This document shows positions 17,141-25,706 of a stretch of DNA of 64,000 nt, piece by piece. The first letter of the stretch is position 1. Every line of letters starts with the position of its first letter. Source of the DNA: Arthrobacter sp. ISL-30 (GTDB lineage Bacteria; Actinomycetota; Actinomycetes; Actinomycetales; Micrococcaceae); NCBI RefSeq assembly GCF_018613855.1, contig NZ_JAGGPK010000022.1, positions 62,001 to 126,000 on the forward strand, written 5' to 3'. The notes beneath the pieces were generated by a model. It searched no databases. It was not told where the DNA came from and saw only the letters and a list, made by a program, of their open reading frames with translations. Made by a program: the position numbers and the translations under genes.

Positions 17141-18787
17141 ATGACAAACAACCAGACCGTATCCGACGTCGTTGCTGACGTCTGCGCCAGCTACGCCGAT
17201 GTGGCTTTTGGGCTGATGGGCAACGGCAACGCCTTCTTTATCAGCAACCTCACAAGCCGCGGCATGCGCTACGTCAGTGCACGGCACGAGGCCGGAACCA
17301 TTGCCATGGCCGACGCCTATCACCGCGCCTGCCGAAGGCTTGCGATTGCCACAGTCACCTACGGGGCCGGGTTTACTAATAGCCTCACCGCGCTCACAGA
17401 AGCAGCAAAGGCAGGCATCCCGATGGTTGTGGTGGTGGGCGATGCCCCGACCAGCGGCCCCCGGCCCTGGGACATCGACCAGGTTGTCGTGGCCCAAGGA
17501 CTGGGCGTGCAGACATTGACGGTTACGCCGGAGAGTGCCGCTCGCATCACGGAAGAAGCATGGGCAACCGCCTACCGGGAGCGGAGACCGGTTGTGGTTG
17601 CAATCCCCTATGACATCTCGGCGCTGCCGGCCGGCCCGCAACAACCGCAGCGGACCTTGGTAGCCGAACGGCCCTTGCAGATTGATGCTCTGGCCACACA
17701 ACGGATTTCCGCGTTGCTCATGCAGGCCCAGCGGCCTTTGATTATCGCCGGCCATGGTGCTGTGGCGGCAGGGGCACGGGCAGCCCTCCTGGAACTGGGC
17801 GACAAGCTCGGCGCCCTCTTTGCCACGTCCGTGATGGCGCGGAACTTCTTTGATTCCCCTTGGGATCTGGGCATCGCGGGTGGCTTCGCCCGACAAGAGC
17901 GTGTGGACATCATGCGCAGCGCGGACGTTGTGCTGGTCGTTGGGGCAAGCCTGAACCTCTTCCAGACCCGCTACGGCTCCCTCTTCTCTCCAGGAACTGC
18001 TGTGGTCCAGGTCGACGAACGTGAGGCACCCACGTGCGAGCAAGTGACCGATTTTGTGCAGGCAGATGCCGCCGCCTTTGCCTGGTCACTGGCTGAAACG
18101 GTCCAGCCGTCCGCTAATGGTGGATGGCGTGCTGAACACGCTGAGATTGCCGACGGGGCCCTCCTCCCCAACCAGCCGATGGTCGAGTTTGCGACTGATG
18201 GCCGATTGAACCCTCCCGCTGTAGCCCAGCTCCTGGATTCCGTTCTGCCCGTTGAGCGCAGCATCGTCCAGGATGGCGGGCACTTCTGCGGATGGATTCC
18301 TATGTACTGCCAGGCCCCCGACCCGGAGGGCCTGATGATGGTTGGAACCGCCTTCCAGACCATCGGCCTCGGACTGCCAGCCGCCGTCGGAGCTGCTGTG
18401 GCCCGACCTGACCGGACCACCGTCCTTATTTCAGGTGACGGAGGAGCCCTCATGGCCTTGGCGGATCTCGAGACCGCCGTCCGTACGATCCCCAGCGGCA
18501 TCATGGTCGTCTTCAACGACGCCGCCTATGGCGCCGAAATTCACCAGTATGCAGTACGGGGTCTGGACGATACAGCCATGCAGATCGACGAAGTGGACTT
18601 CAGTGCGCTGGGCCGGGCAATGGGCGCCCACGGTATCAAGATGCGTTCGCTGGCAGACATTGCTCCCCTTAAGGAGTGGCTGGCTGCGGGCGCCGAGGGT
18701 CTCTTTATCCTCGATGTGGCTATTTCCCAGACTGTCGTGGCCGACTATATGCGCGAAAGCATGGCCGACATCCTCTCCGCTGCTTAG
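17141..18787 (+). CDS. Thiamine diphosphate-dependent enzyme (acetolactate synthase/decarboxylase-like)
   Basis: 548 residues with the three-domain layout of the ALS/pyruvate decarboxylase family. N-terminal Pyr domain: VSARHEAGTIAMADAYHRA, with the catalytic Glu in RHEAG. Middle domain: IIAGHGAVAAGARAALLELG. C-terminal PP domain: ISGDGGALMALADLETAVR then VVFNDAAYGAEIH, the GDG...N diphosphate-Mg site. After the aminotransferase, the natural reading is decarboxylation or carboligation of the 2-oxo acid formed. Exact reaction unknown. Confidence 0.85.
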   Translation: MTNNQTVSDVVADVCASYADVAFGLMGNGNAFFISNLTSRGMRYVSARHEAGTIAMADAYHRACRRLAIATVTYGAGFTNSLTALTEAAKAGIPMVVVVGDAPTSGPRPWDIDQVVVAQGLGVQTLTVTPESAARITEEAWATAYRERRPVVVAIPYDISALPAGPQQPQRTLVAERPLQIDALATQRISALLMQAQRPLIIAGHGAVAAGARAALLELGDKLGALFATSVMARNFFDSPWDLGIAGGFARQERVDIMRSADVVLVVGASLNLFQTRYGSLFSPGTAVVQVDEREAPTCEQVTDFVQADAAAFAWSLAETVQPSANGGWRAEHAEIADGALLPNQPMVEFATDGRLNPPAVAQLLDSVLPVERSIVQDGGHFCGWIPMYCQAPDPEGLMMVGTAFQTIGLGLPAAVGAAVARPDRTTVLISGDGGALMALADLETAVRTIPSGIMVVFNDAAYGAEIHQYAVRGLDDTAMQIDEVDFSALGRAMGAHGIKMRSLADIAPLKEWLAAGAEGLFILDVAISQTVVADYMRESMADILSAA

Positions 18788-18954
18788 CAGATTCTTACAG
18801 TGACCGGCCCTGCACTCATGTCCGGGTGCACCCGGCCCTGCATCCAGGTCCGCCTGAGACGAAGTCCGCGTGAGATCATGGGCGCAGTTTGCTCTAAGGA
18901 TCGGCCGACACTGCAGCACTTTGTATTGCGGGCCCCAGTAGGCGGGAGGACACG

Positions 18955-19434
18955 ATGAACGTGGACGCATTGGACTCGAAAATAGTCCGATTCTTCACCA
19001 ATTCGCCGCGGGCGTCGGTGCTCGAGGCCTCCCGCGTGCTGGGGATCGCACGCGCAACGGTGCAGTCCCGGCTGGACCGTTTGACCGACAGCGGCGTGAT
19101 TGGATCGTGGGTGCCACATCCTGAACCGTCGCATTTCGGGTTTCCCGTGGTGGCGTTCTGTTCATTGACCATCAACCAGGACCTGGGGCACGACGCCGTT
19201 GTGGCCGCCCTCGCGGAAATCCCCGAGCTCATTGAAATGCATACCGTATCCGGGAGTTCGGATCTCATGGCACGTATTGCTGCCCGTTCCAATTCCGACC
19301 TGCAGCGTGTACTCGACGCGATGATGGCCACGAAGACAATACTGCGGTCCTCCTCCGTGATTGTGCTTAACACCCACTTCCAAGGAAGAACGCTGCCGCT
19401 GCTGGAGGCGGTGGCCTCCGGCAAGCGGGGCTAG
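18955..19434 (+). CDS. Lrp/AsnC-family transcriptional regulator
   Basis: 159 residues: N-terminal winged helix (VDALDSKIVRFFTNSPRASV, then GIARATVQSRLDRLTDSGVI) and a C-terminal RAM ligand-binding domain (VVAALAEIPELIEMHTVSGS, SDLMARIAARS). Such regulators sense amino acids and usually control a neighbouring transport or catabolic gene. Here the permease, aminotransferase and TPP enzyme are obvious candidates. It is 167 bases downstream of the TPP gene, so it probably has its own promoter. Confidence 0.9.
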   Translation: MNVDALDSKIVRFFTNSPRASVLEASRVLGIARATVQSRLDRLTDSGVIGSWVPHPEPSHFGFPVVAFCSLTINQDLGHDAVVAALAEIPELIEMHTVSGSSDLMARIAARSNSDLQRVLDAMMATKTILRSSSVIVLNTHFQGRTLPLLEAVASGKRG

Positions 19435-19466
19435 CCCGGGGCTAGCTGGCCCGCACCTAGTCGAAC

Positions 19467-20159
19467 TCAGGCGAGGCCGATCACAAGGTTGATGGTGGCC
19501 GCCAGGATGATCGTGCCAAACAGATAGGAAAGCAGACCGTGTTTGAGGGCCTCCGCCCGAATCCTGTGGTTTTGCAGGTTGGTGTCTGATACTTGGTACG
19601 TCATGCCGAGACTCGTGGCAAGGTAGGCGAAGTCGGTGTATCGGGGCGGGTCCTCCTGGTTGAAGTCGATGCCGCCTCCCTGGCCATTGCCGACGTCGTT
19701 CCTGCCGCCTTCACCGCTGCTGTAGTAGAGCTCCGCATACCGCAGCGTGAACAATGTCTGCACGAGCATCCAGGATAGGGCGACCGACGCCAGCGCGAGG
19801 AGGCCTCCGCCCAGCCGGCCGCCGCCGTCGCCCCGGTGGGAATCAATGACGACGACGGCGACTGCCGCCAGGCTAGCGATGTTCGCCGCGAGGATCAGGA
19901 TGTCGGTCACTCCCCGGGACGGATCCTCGCTGGTGGCATGCGCACGAGTCTGCTCCGGATCCATCGGGCCCACCACTATCCAGGCCCAGGCCACATAGGT
20001 CAATGCAGCTGTTCCCCAGCCCACGGCCGGGGCTTCCACCAGATGGCCACTGGCTGCCGCGGAGAAACCAGCCGCGAGGCCCGTGAACACCATCACCACG
20101 AAGCGAAGGCGGCTGTGCCTGATCTTGCTTTCCCGCGGACCGTTCACTGGACCATCCAT
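19467..20159 (-). CDS. DUF1345 membrane protein
   Basis: 230 residues, five hydrophobic helices. The signature DPPRYTDFAYLATSLGMTYQ, then VSDTNLQNHRIRAEALKHGL and a final LFGTIILAATINLVIGLA match DUF1345. A Gly-rich, acidic insert (SGEGGRNDVGNGQGGGID) precedes the signature. Function of the family is unknown. It ends 33 bases from the end of the convergent Lrp gene. Confidence 0.85.
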   Translation of the reverse strand: MDGPVNGPRESKIRHSRLRFVVMVFTGLAAGFSAAASGHLVEAPAVGWGTAALTYVAWAWIVVGPMDPEQTRAHATSEDPSRGVTDILILAANIASLAAVAVVVIDSHRGDGGGRLGGGLLALASVALSWMLVQTLFTLRYAELYYSSGEGGRNDVGNGQGGGIDFNQEDPPRYTDFAYLATSLGMTYQVSDTNLQNHRIRAEALKHGLLSYLFGTIILAATINLVIGLA

Positions 20160-20230
20160 GAGCCAACCCTAGTCAAGGAGGGCGCCGCAGGTGTGTTGGA
20201 ACAGGGAGGTGTTACAGCGCATGCTCGAAC

Positions 20231-20239
20231 TTATCCACA
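20231..20239 (+). promoter_or_regulatory. Isolated perfect DnaA box
   Basis: TTATCCACA occurs once in the 164-bp gap between the DUF1345 gene and the next membrane-protein gene. By itself it may be chance, but the window also holds a dense cluster of the same motif upstream of dnaB. Confidence 0.4.
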
Positions 20240-20323
20240 GACTCCTCTTTGTGACTGGAATGCTTCCTGAACTGCCGATAGCGTCGCCCGTAATGAGTAT
20301 CGGTACGAGGAATTTGGGGATTC

Positions 20324-21985
20324 ATGACGTCTCATCAGCCACCACCATCCGCTGAAACCGCTTCCCAGCCACCGGCTTCACAGCCACCTGCCGTTGGACA
20401 AGGGCCGGGTTCGGTTCTGCCGGCGATGCCCGTGGGCATGCCTCCGAAGCTGCTAGCGGACATTGATTGCCGGACGCTCTGGCTCGGCGCCGTCGCGGGA
20501 GGCGCCCTCTACTTGCTGGCCTTCCTTGCGTCGCTCGCGCTGGCTGCCTTGACCATTGCCGGAGTTGCCGCCTCGGCGAGACAACAGACAATGTTGCTGC
20601 CAGCCGCCGCCATCCCAGAAACGTCCTTGGGGCAGGGATGGTCAATTCTCGGCCAGTTCGCCGCACAGCTCATTCCCCTTGCGCATCTAGGCGTGCTATC
20701 GACGACGTCCGAGGGCAGTGTTCCATTCCTGGGGCAGGTCCGCATAGAGGCATCCGCCTCCGCCGTTCCCTTGGTGCTGCTTGCCATTTGCCTCGCCGCA
20801 GCCTGGTTCTCGGGACGAATCGCGGAGGGAAGGGTGAGCTCTGTAACCTCGGCCCAGGTTTGGGCCCAGTCCATTATTGCCGGCGGAGTCTTCTCCGTCC
20901 TCACTACCTCCGTGGCCGCGGTGGCATCCGTAAACTTCCCGGCCATAGGCGGGTTGCGAGTGGAGCCCGTGAGTGCTGCCGGTCTTTGGCCGCTGATTGT
21001 TGCCTTTGTCGCTGTCACGGGCATGTCGTGGCTGGGAAGGCGTTCCTCCACACATGTCAAGGGGCCGGGTCCCAAGGAGGTCCAAGATCCAGGTTCGGGG
21101 TGGTCAAAGCGCTTCACAGAGGGACTGCTTCCGGCTGTGGGTGCTCACGTGGTCGTCTTCTTCCTTATCGCCGTTCCAACGGCGTGGATTGTTGCGGGGG
21201 CCAAGCTCGGTTGGGCTGGTGCTCTGTCGGCACCTTTGTGGGTCGTGAATGTTGCGGGCTACCTATTTGTTGACGGCCACCTCGGTGGCCTTCACGGTAT
21301 CGCCCGGACGTCACAGCTTTGGGGAGCGTCGGGGACATCCTCGAGTGACGGGTATTTCTATGGCGTCGCCGGAACCATGGCTGATGTCGGCCTTCCAACA
21401 TGGGCGGCTTGGCTTTTGGTGCTGCTCTCCCTTGTTTCCGTTGCCGTGAGCTCCGCAGTGCTGCTGTTCCATCGTGGCCATGTTCCTGCCGCCGGTTTGA
21501 TCGCTTGGTTGCCGGTACCCCTCGCCTTCGCAGCGCTGGGACTCGTGGCTACTGTCCTCCTGGGTGCGGGGCTGCAGATTGACATGGCAGGCATGTTCAC
21601 CGCTGACTACTCCTTTGGCGCAGCATCGTGGTTTGTTGCGGTAATGGCATTCTGGGGCGTGCTGGTCGAGGCGGGGTCCCGCTACTTGGCACCATTTGTG
21701 CTTCCCTACCTGCCCGTCCGTTTCCGGGCTGCGCTCTCAGAACGAGGAGGCGGCGGGAGAACTGCGATGAAACAGGCCGGGTTTGGGACGCCCTCGGCTG
21801 CAGGTTCTGCATCAGACGTTGCGGCCACCGACATTGCGACTACCACCGAACCAGGCGATATGGGCTCCCTCCAGCCTCTGCACAATGAGAATCCCGCTAA
21901 GACACCCAGTCCCAAACAGCGCAAGCGCATCCTGGCAGGGCTGATTGCAGCCTTTGCGTCGGGGTGCTTGCGGCGGGCTCCTTGA
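20324..21985 (+). CDS. Multi-pass membrane protein, frameshifted N-terminal part
   Basis: 553 residues as read. A Pro/Gln/Ser-rich N-terminus (about 1-45) precedes roughly ten hydrophobic helices, then a hydrophilic linker (about 470-530) with a basic patch KQRKRILAGLIAAFA that begins a last helix. Directly after AAFASG the frame goes off into CLRRAP and stops. Adding one G in the GGGG run at about 21960 gives a complete helix, AAFASGVLAAGSLITVNV, continuing into the next open frame. This is therefore the first two thirds of a single gene. Function unknown. Confidence 0.6.
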   Translation: MTSHQPPPSAETASQPPASQPPAVGQGPGSVLPAMPVGMPPKLLADIDCRTLWLGAVAGGALYLLAFLASLALAALTIAGVAASARQQTMLLPAAAIPETSLGQGWSILGQFAAQLIPLAHLGVLSTTSEGSVPFLGQVRIEASASAVPLVLLAICLAAAWFSGRIAEGRVSSVTSAQVWAQSIIAGGVFSVLTTSVAAVASVNFPAIGGLRVEPVSAAGLWPLIVAFVAVTGMSWLGRRSSTHVKGPGPKEVQDPGSGWSKRFTEGLLPAVGAHVVVFFLIAVPTAWIVAGAKLGWAGALSAPLWVVNVAGYLFVDGHLGGLHGIARTSQLWGASGTSSSDGYFYGVAGTMADVGLPTWAAWLLVLLSLVSVAVSSAVLLFHRGHVPAAGLIAWLPVPLAFAALGLVATVLLGAGLQIDMAGMFTADYSFGAASWFVAVMAFWGVLVEAGSRYLAPFVLPYLPVRFRAALSERGGGGRTAMKQAGFGTPSAAGSASDVAATDIATTTEPGDMGSLQPLHNENPAKTPSPKQRKRILAGLIAAFASGCLRRAP

Positions 21986-22929
21986 TCACTGTGAATGTGA
22001 TTAAGGGCGCAAACGGGCCGGACCGACTGGTTGAGGACTACTTGCAGGCACTCATTGACGGGGATGCGGAGGCGGCACTGCGCATTTCGGATCCAAACAT
22101 TCCGGAGGAAGAGCGGCCGCTCCTCAGCAACGCCGTCTACGCCAAGGCCGGAAAGAGGATCGATGGATTTTCCCTCCTCTCAACAACCGTCACCGGGGAT
22201 TCGGCTATTGTGCGTGCGGAACTGCGCCAGTCGGGCCGTAAAACCGAAGTCGTTTATGGGCTGGCAAAGGTCGATCCCGAACTGCTGGACGATCGATGGA
22301 GGCTGACTGCAGACGCTTCCCAACCCGTGACTCTGACAGTCGATACAGCTGTGGAGGCTGTGCGAGTCAACGGCGTAGAAGTTCCCGTGACAGACGCCCC
22401 CGATGCCTACTCACGAAAAAGTACGCTCACGCTGGCTGCCTTCCCGGGGGAGTACACGCTCGCGCTGGGTGTCCAGGAGAAGTATCTTGCTGCAGTTGAA
22501 GCCAAGGCCTTCGTGACTATTGGTACAGGCAAGCAGGCACCGGACGGTGCGGGACTCAAGACAGAAGCGAGCGAAGCCCTGCGTGCGGAAGTTGCTCAGC
22601 ACGTCGATGTAGCCCTTGCGGGCTGTGCCGCTTCGGACAAACTGTCTCCCGAAAATTGCCCCTTCTCTGTCTACGCCTTTGGTGACGTGCGCGGAGTCTC
22701 GTGGTCCGTGACAAGGAAACCGACATACGAACTGCTGCGATCTTCGGATGGTGGATGGCGACTCTCCGGAGGAGCTTCCGGACTGGCCGCAGTCAACTAC
22801 GAGCGAAACGCCTCGTGGAACAAGGACAAGCCTGACTGGAAACCCGATTCGGATTCAGACGAGTTCCAGCTACGAGGGGCGGTCAGCATCGAAGGTGGAA
22901 AGGTGATTGTGGAGTTGAGCCGCTACTAG
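21964..22929 (+). CDS. Extracytoplasmic C-terminal part of the frameshifted membrane protein
   Basis: Reads from GTG 21964 in the frame one base back from the preceding gene, 321 residues. It begins with the outer half of a membrane helix (LAAGSLITVNVI) and continues as a soluble domain: GPDRLVEDYLQALIDGDAEA resembles the DUF4878/NTF2-like start, followed by beta-rich repeats with VTLTVDTAVEAVRVNGVEV and PGEYTLALGVQEKYL. The layout helix plus NTF2-like and Ig-like domains resembles TcaA-type envelope proteins. No ribosome site precedes 21964, so independent translation is unlikely. Confidence 0.6.
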   Translation: MLAAGSLITVNVIKGANGPDRLVEDYLQALIDGDAEAALRISDPNIPEEERPLLSNAVYAKAGKRIDGFSLLSTTVTGDSAIVRAELRQSGRKTEVVYGLAKVDPELLDDRWRLTADASQPVTLTVDTAVEAVRVNGVEVPVTDAPDAYSRKSTLTLAAFPGEYTLALGVQEKYLAAVEAKAFVTIGTGKQAPDGAGLKTEASEALRAEVAQHVDVALAGCAASDKLSPENCPFSVYAFGDVRGVSWSVTRKPTYELLRSSDGGWRLSGGASGLAAVNYERNASWNKDKPDWKPDSDSDEFQLRGAVSIEGGKVIVELSRY

Positions 22930-23110
22930 TCAACATTAGGAACCCGCGCGAGGCGCGAACATGTTTTCCACAAAGCCGACTTCGCACCCCTTGCTGTGCG
23001 ACACGCCCGAATAGGCTTGAATGCAGGAGATGCACTAAGATATTGAAGGTCTGTGCTGCGCCCTGCCTTCATGTAGATGAAAGCGGGCCGAGGCACGGAA
23101 TCGCAAATGA

Positions 23111-23155
23111 ACCTCCTGTTACGGAAATACCGTAACCGCTTAGCCCAAAGGAGGT
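23111..23155 (+). promoter_or_regulatory. S6:S18-type leader hairpin sequestering the rpsF ribosome site
   Basis: ACCTCC (23111-23116) can pair with GGAGGT (23150-23155), the Shine-Dalgarno of rpsF. Inside is a short hairpin TTACGG-AAATA-CCGTAA (23119-23135) followed directly by CCG (136-138). A hairpin flanked by a CCG bulge in the rpsF leader is the known binding motif of the S6:S18 protein pair, used for autogenous repression. The match to that architecture is what I see; binding is inferred. Confidence 0.7.
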
Positions 23156-23165
23156 GGGTTCACAT

Positions 23166-23471
23166 ATGCGTCCTTACGAATTGATGGTAATTATCGACCC
23201 CGAGGTCGACGAGCGTACCGTTGAGCCGTCGCTTCAGAAGTTCCTGAACGTCATCACCAACGATGGTGGAACCATCGAAAAGGTTGACATCTGGGGCCGT
23301 CGCCGTCTCGCCTACGACATCAAGAAGAAGTCCGAAGGTATCTACGCCGTGGTGAACTTCACCGCTGCGCCGGCTACCGCCAAGGAGCTTGACCGCCAGC
23401 TTGGTCTTAACGAGACCATCATGCGCACCAAGATCATCCGCCCCGAAGACCAGAAGGTTGTTGCTGAGTAA
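23166..23471 (+). CDS. rpsF: 30S ribosomal protein S6
   Basis: 101 residues from ATG 23166, 10 bases after AAAGGAGGT; a GTG four codons earlier overlaps the ribosome site and is rejected. [19 protein letters not shown] and the conserved [18 protein letters not shown] are S6 hallmarks. S6 binds the central domain of 16S rRNA with S18, whose gene lies in the same operon. First gene of rpsF-ssb-rpsR-rplI. Confidence 0.97.
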   Translation: MRPYELMVIIDPEVDERTVEPSLQKFLNVITNDGGTIEKVDIWGRRRLAYDIKKKSEGIYAVVNFTAAPATAKELDRQLGLNETIMRTKIIRPEDQKVVAE

Positions 23472-23523
23472 TCAGCACTTCCTTCAAATCTTTATCCGCA
23501 GGAACGAAACAAGGAGGCAGTAG

Positions 23524-24105
23524 ATGGCAGGCGAAACCACTATCACGGTCATCGGTAATCTCACCAATGACCCCGAGCTGCGGTTCACCCCGTCAGGTTC
23601 GGCAGTAGCGAATTTCACCATCGCGTCTACTCCCCGGACCTTCGATCGCCAGTCGAACGAATGGAAGGACGGGGAGACCCTGTTCCTCCGGGCGTCCGTG
23701 TGGCGTGAAGCGGCCGAGAACGTTGCGGAGTCCCTGACCAAGGGCATGCGCGTGATTGTCTCCGGCCGCCTGAAGAGCCGTTCCTACGAAACCAAAGAAG
23801 GCGAAAAGCGCACCGTTATTGAGCTCGAAGTCGACGAGATCGGCCCGAGTCTGCGTTACGCCTCTGCCAAGGTCAACCGTACCCAGCGCTCCGGCGGCGG
23901 GTTCGGCGCTGGAAACAGCGGCGGCTTTGGCGGCGCAAACAGCGGTGGCTTCGGGGGAGGCGGCGCTGGTGCAAATCAGGGCGGCAGCTCCGGAGGCAAC
24001 TGGGGCGGCGGCCAGTCCGCACAGCAGGAAGACCCCTGGGCGACGCCCGGTGTCAGCAACGCTGGCGGCTGGGGCAACGGCCCGGATTCCGAACCTCCCT
24101 TCTAA
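23524..24105 (+). CDS. ssb: Single-stranded DNA-binding protein
   Basis: 193 residues. N-terminal OB fold ([20 protein letters not shown], then [20 protein letters not shown]), a Gly/Ser-rich flexible linker (about 115-175) with GGFGG-type repeats, and the acidic C-terminal tip DSEPPF that recruits partner proteins. It binds single-stranded DNA as a tetramer during replication. The AAGGAGG site lies just upstream. Position between rpsF and rpsR is the usual bacterial order. Confidence 0.97.
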   Translation: MAGETTITVIGNLTNDPELRFTPSGSAVANFTIASTPRTFDRQSNEWKDGETLFLRASVWREAAENVAESLTKGMRVIVSGRLKSRSYETKEGEKRTVIELEVDEIGPSLRYASAKVNRTQRSGGGFGAGNSGGFGGANSGGFGGGGAGANQGGSSGGNWGGGQSAQQEDPWATPGVSNAGGWGNGPDSEPPF

Positions 24106-24186
24106 ACAACCAATAACGTCCGACGCCGGAACCCGCCTTACGTGCCGAATGGCACTGGGTGGCGATCGTCGTCGAACACCCACCAT

Positions 24187-24207
24187 CCCGTGGATCCATT
24201 CCACGGG
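24187..24207 (+). promoter_or_regulatory. Perfect 8-bp hairpin in the ssb-rpsR spacer
   Basis: CCCGTGGA, loop TCCAT, TCCACGGG, located about 10 bases before AAAGGAG of rpsR. There is no T-run, so it is not a rho-independent terminator. It could be a processing or translation-control hairpin. Confidence 0.45.
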
Positions 24208-24230
24208 CTCCATAGAAAAGGAGCTCCACG

Positions 24231-24470
24231 ATGGCTAAGGCTGAACTCCGTAAGCCCAAACCAAAGTCCAACCCCTTGAAGGCCGCTGACATCACCGTCA
24301 TCGACTACAAGGACGTAGCATTGCTGCGCAAGTTCATCTCCGACCGCGGAAAGATCCGTGCACGTCGCGTCACCGGCGTGACCGTGCAGGAACAGCGCAA
24401 GATCGCCCAGGCAATCAAGAACGCCCGCGAAGTTGCTCTGCTGCCTTACTCCGGCGCTGGCCGCGGCTAA
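24231..24470 (+). CDS. rpsR: 30S ribosomal protein S18
   Basis: 79 residues. [39 protein letters not shown] and [19 protein letters not shown] are the S18 core. The AAAGGAG site is seven bases before ATG. No Cys is present in the N-terminal segment, so this is the zinc-free (C-) paralogue form. S18 pairs with S6 on the 30S platform. Confidence 0.97.
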   Translation: MAKAELRKPKPKSNPLKAADITVIDYKDVALLRKFISDRGKIRARRVTGVTVQEQRKIAQAIKNAREVALLPYSGAGRG

Positions 24471-24487
24471 GGAAGGGATTAACTAAC

Positions 24488-24940
24488 ATGGCAAAGCTCA
24501 TTCTGACCCACGAAGTAACCGGTCTCGGTGCTGCTGGCGATGTTGTCGAGGTCAAGGACGGTTACGCACGTAACTTCCTGCTGCCCCGCGGCTTCGCACT
24601 GACCTGGAGCAAGGGTGGCGAGAAGCAGGTTGAGTCCATCAAGACTGCCCGTGCTGCCCGTGCCCACGCTTCCATCGAGGCTGCGCAGGCCCAGGCTTCT
24701 GCACTGTCCTCCAAGAAGGTTACGCTCGAGGTGAAGGCCGGCGAGTCCGGTCGTCTCTTCGGTACCGTCAAGCCGGCCGACGTCGCCGCTGCTGTTGAGG
24801 CTGCCGGCCTCGGCGCCATCGACAAGCGCAACGTTGAACTGCCGAACCACATCAAGTCCGTCGGTTCGTACCAGGCCAACGTTCGTCTGCACGAAGACGT
24901 TTCCGCTGTCATCGACCTCGAGGTCGTAGCAAGCAAGTGA
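24488..24940 (+). CDS. rplI: 50S ribosomal protein L9
   Basis: 150 residues. The N-terminal rRNA-binding domain has [20 protein letters not shown] and [12 protein letters not shown]; a long connecting helix follows and a C-terminal domain has [18 protein letters not shown] and [13 protein letters not shown]. It is 17 bases after rpsR and followed by a strong terminator, so it closes the operon. Confidence 0.97.
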   Translation: MAKLILTHEVTGLGAAGDVVEVKDGYARNFLLPRGFALTWSKGGEKQVESIKTARAARAHASIEAAQAQASALSSKKVTLEVKAGESGRLFGTVKPADVAAAVEAAGLGAIDKRNVELPNHIKSVGSYQANVRLHEDVSAVIDLEVVASK

Positions 24941-25021
24941 TGCTGGGTTCCCTGGAAGCTGAGCTTGCGAAGCTTCGAGGGGGCATCACGCAGCGCAAGT
25001 AGTAGCGCGAGTGCTTCGCAG

Positions 25022-25061
25022 GCCCCCGTCTCCGGATTCCGGAGGCGGGGGCTTCGCTTTT
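25022..25061 (+). terminator. Rho-independent terminator after rplI
   Basis: GCCCCCGTCTCCGG pairs with CCGGAGGCGGGGGC around a short loop (25022-25052; one unpaired base), followed by TTCGCTTTT. Confidence 0.88.
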
Positions 25062-25066
25062 AACCC

Positions 25067-25128
25067 CAACGCGGGGTCACCTAACGCCCATGTGGTGCCA
25101 CGGATGGGCCGTAACTGACCCCGCGTTG
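25067..25128. repeat. Nested palindrome at a convergent gene junction
   Basis: CAACGCGGGGTCA (25067-25079) is a perfect inverted match to TGACCCCGCGTTG (25116-25128). Inside are a second inverted pair, GCCCAT/ATGGGC (25086-25091 and 25104-25109), and a third, GTGG/CCAC. It lies between the rplI terminator and the end of the convergent DUF1801 gene. It may act as the terminator of the latter or be a REP-like element. Confidence 0.65.
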
Positions 25129-25130
25129 CT

Positions 25131-25553
25131 TTACGCCTGGTTCATTTCGGTAGTCACGTGTTTGTAGCCGGCCCTGATCAGTTCCAGCAGGACGGAGCGG
25201 TTCACGTCGTCGAGTTTGTTGATGTAGAGGCAGGCAGCTCCGGTTTTGTGCTTACCGAGCTTGCGGAGGAGCTTGCCGGCCTCGGGAGAGTATGTGAGGC
25301 CGTATAGGGCCAGGTTGCCCTTCCGCGGCGAAAATCCCACGGCGAGGGAATCCCCTTCGCGTCCGGTGTCGTACTTGTAGTGGTAGCTGCCAAAGCCCAC
25401 CATGCTGGCGCCCCACATCACGGCAGGCTGTCCGGTCCCTTCACGCATGAGTTCCAGGAGTGCAAAACCGTCCTCCCGACGCACTGGATGCTCCACTGAG
25501 CCCAGAAAATCCTCTACCACCGCATCGCTGGGGCGGGTCTTGTTCTCTCCCAT
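25131..25553 (-). CDS. DUF1801 domain protein
   Basis: 140 residues from ATG 25553 (MGENKTRPSDAVVEDFLGSV); the frame continues upstream to 25670 without support. Family features: WGASMVGFGSYHYKYDTGRE and FSPRKGNLALYGLTYSPEA, then LLRKLGKHKTGAACLYINKL. DUF1801 (YdhG-like) proteins are small soluble proteins of unknown function. No cofactor motif is visible. Confidence 0.85.
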   Translation of the reverse strand: MGENKTRPSDAVVEDFLGSVEHPVRREDGFALLELMREGTGQPAVMWGASMVGFGSYHYKYDTGREGDSLAVGFSPRKGNLALYGLTYSPEAGKLLRKLGKHKTGAACLYINKLDDVNRSVLLELIRAGYKHVTTEMNQA

Positions 25554-25706
25554 GACCGTAGTTTCGCACGCACCCGGCACTGTGTCAGCAAAGGGAGATC
25601 GCCGGGTCAGGAACGCCCGGCGGAATAAAAGCGACACCGGGGCAGTTTGATGATTTAGATGCAAATGCATGTAAGGCAGTTGATGATTTCAGCGCAGGAG
25701 GACGTC

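Noticed and set aside
17129..18043. Minus-strand frame opposite the TPP enzyme
   Set aside because: Shadow; the plus strand holds catalytic motifs throughout.
21955..21970. Programmed -1 ribosomal frameshift joining the two membrane-protein frames
   Set aside because: No classical slippery heptamer or downstream pseudoknot is visible; a lost G in a G run is simpler.
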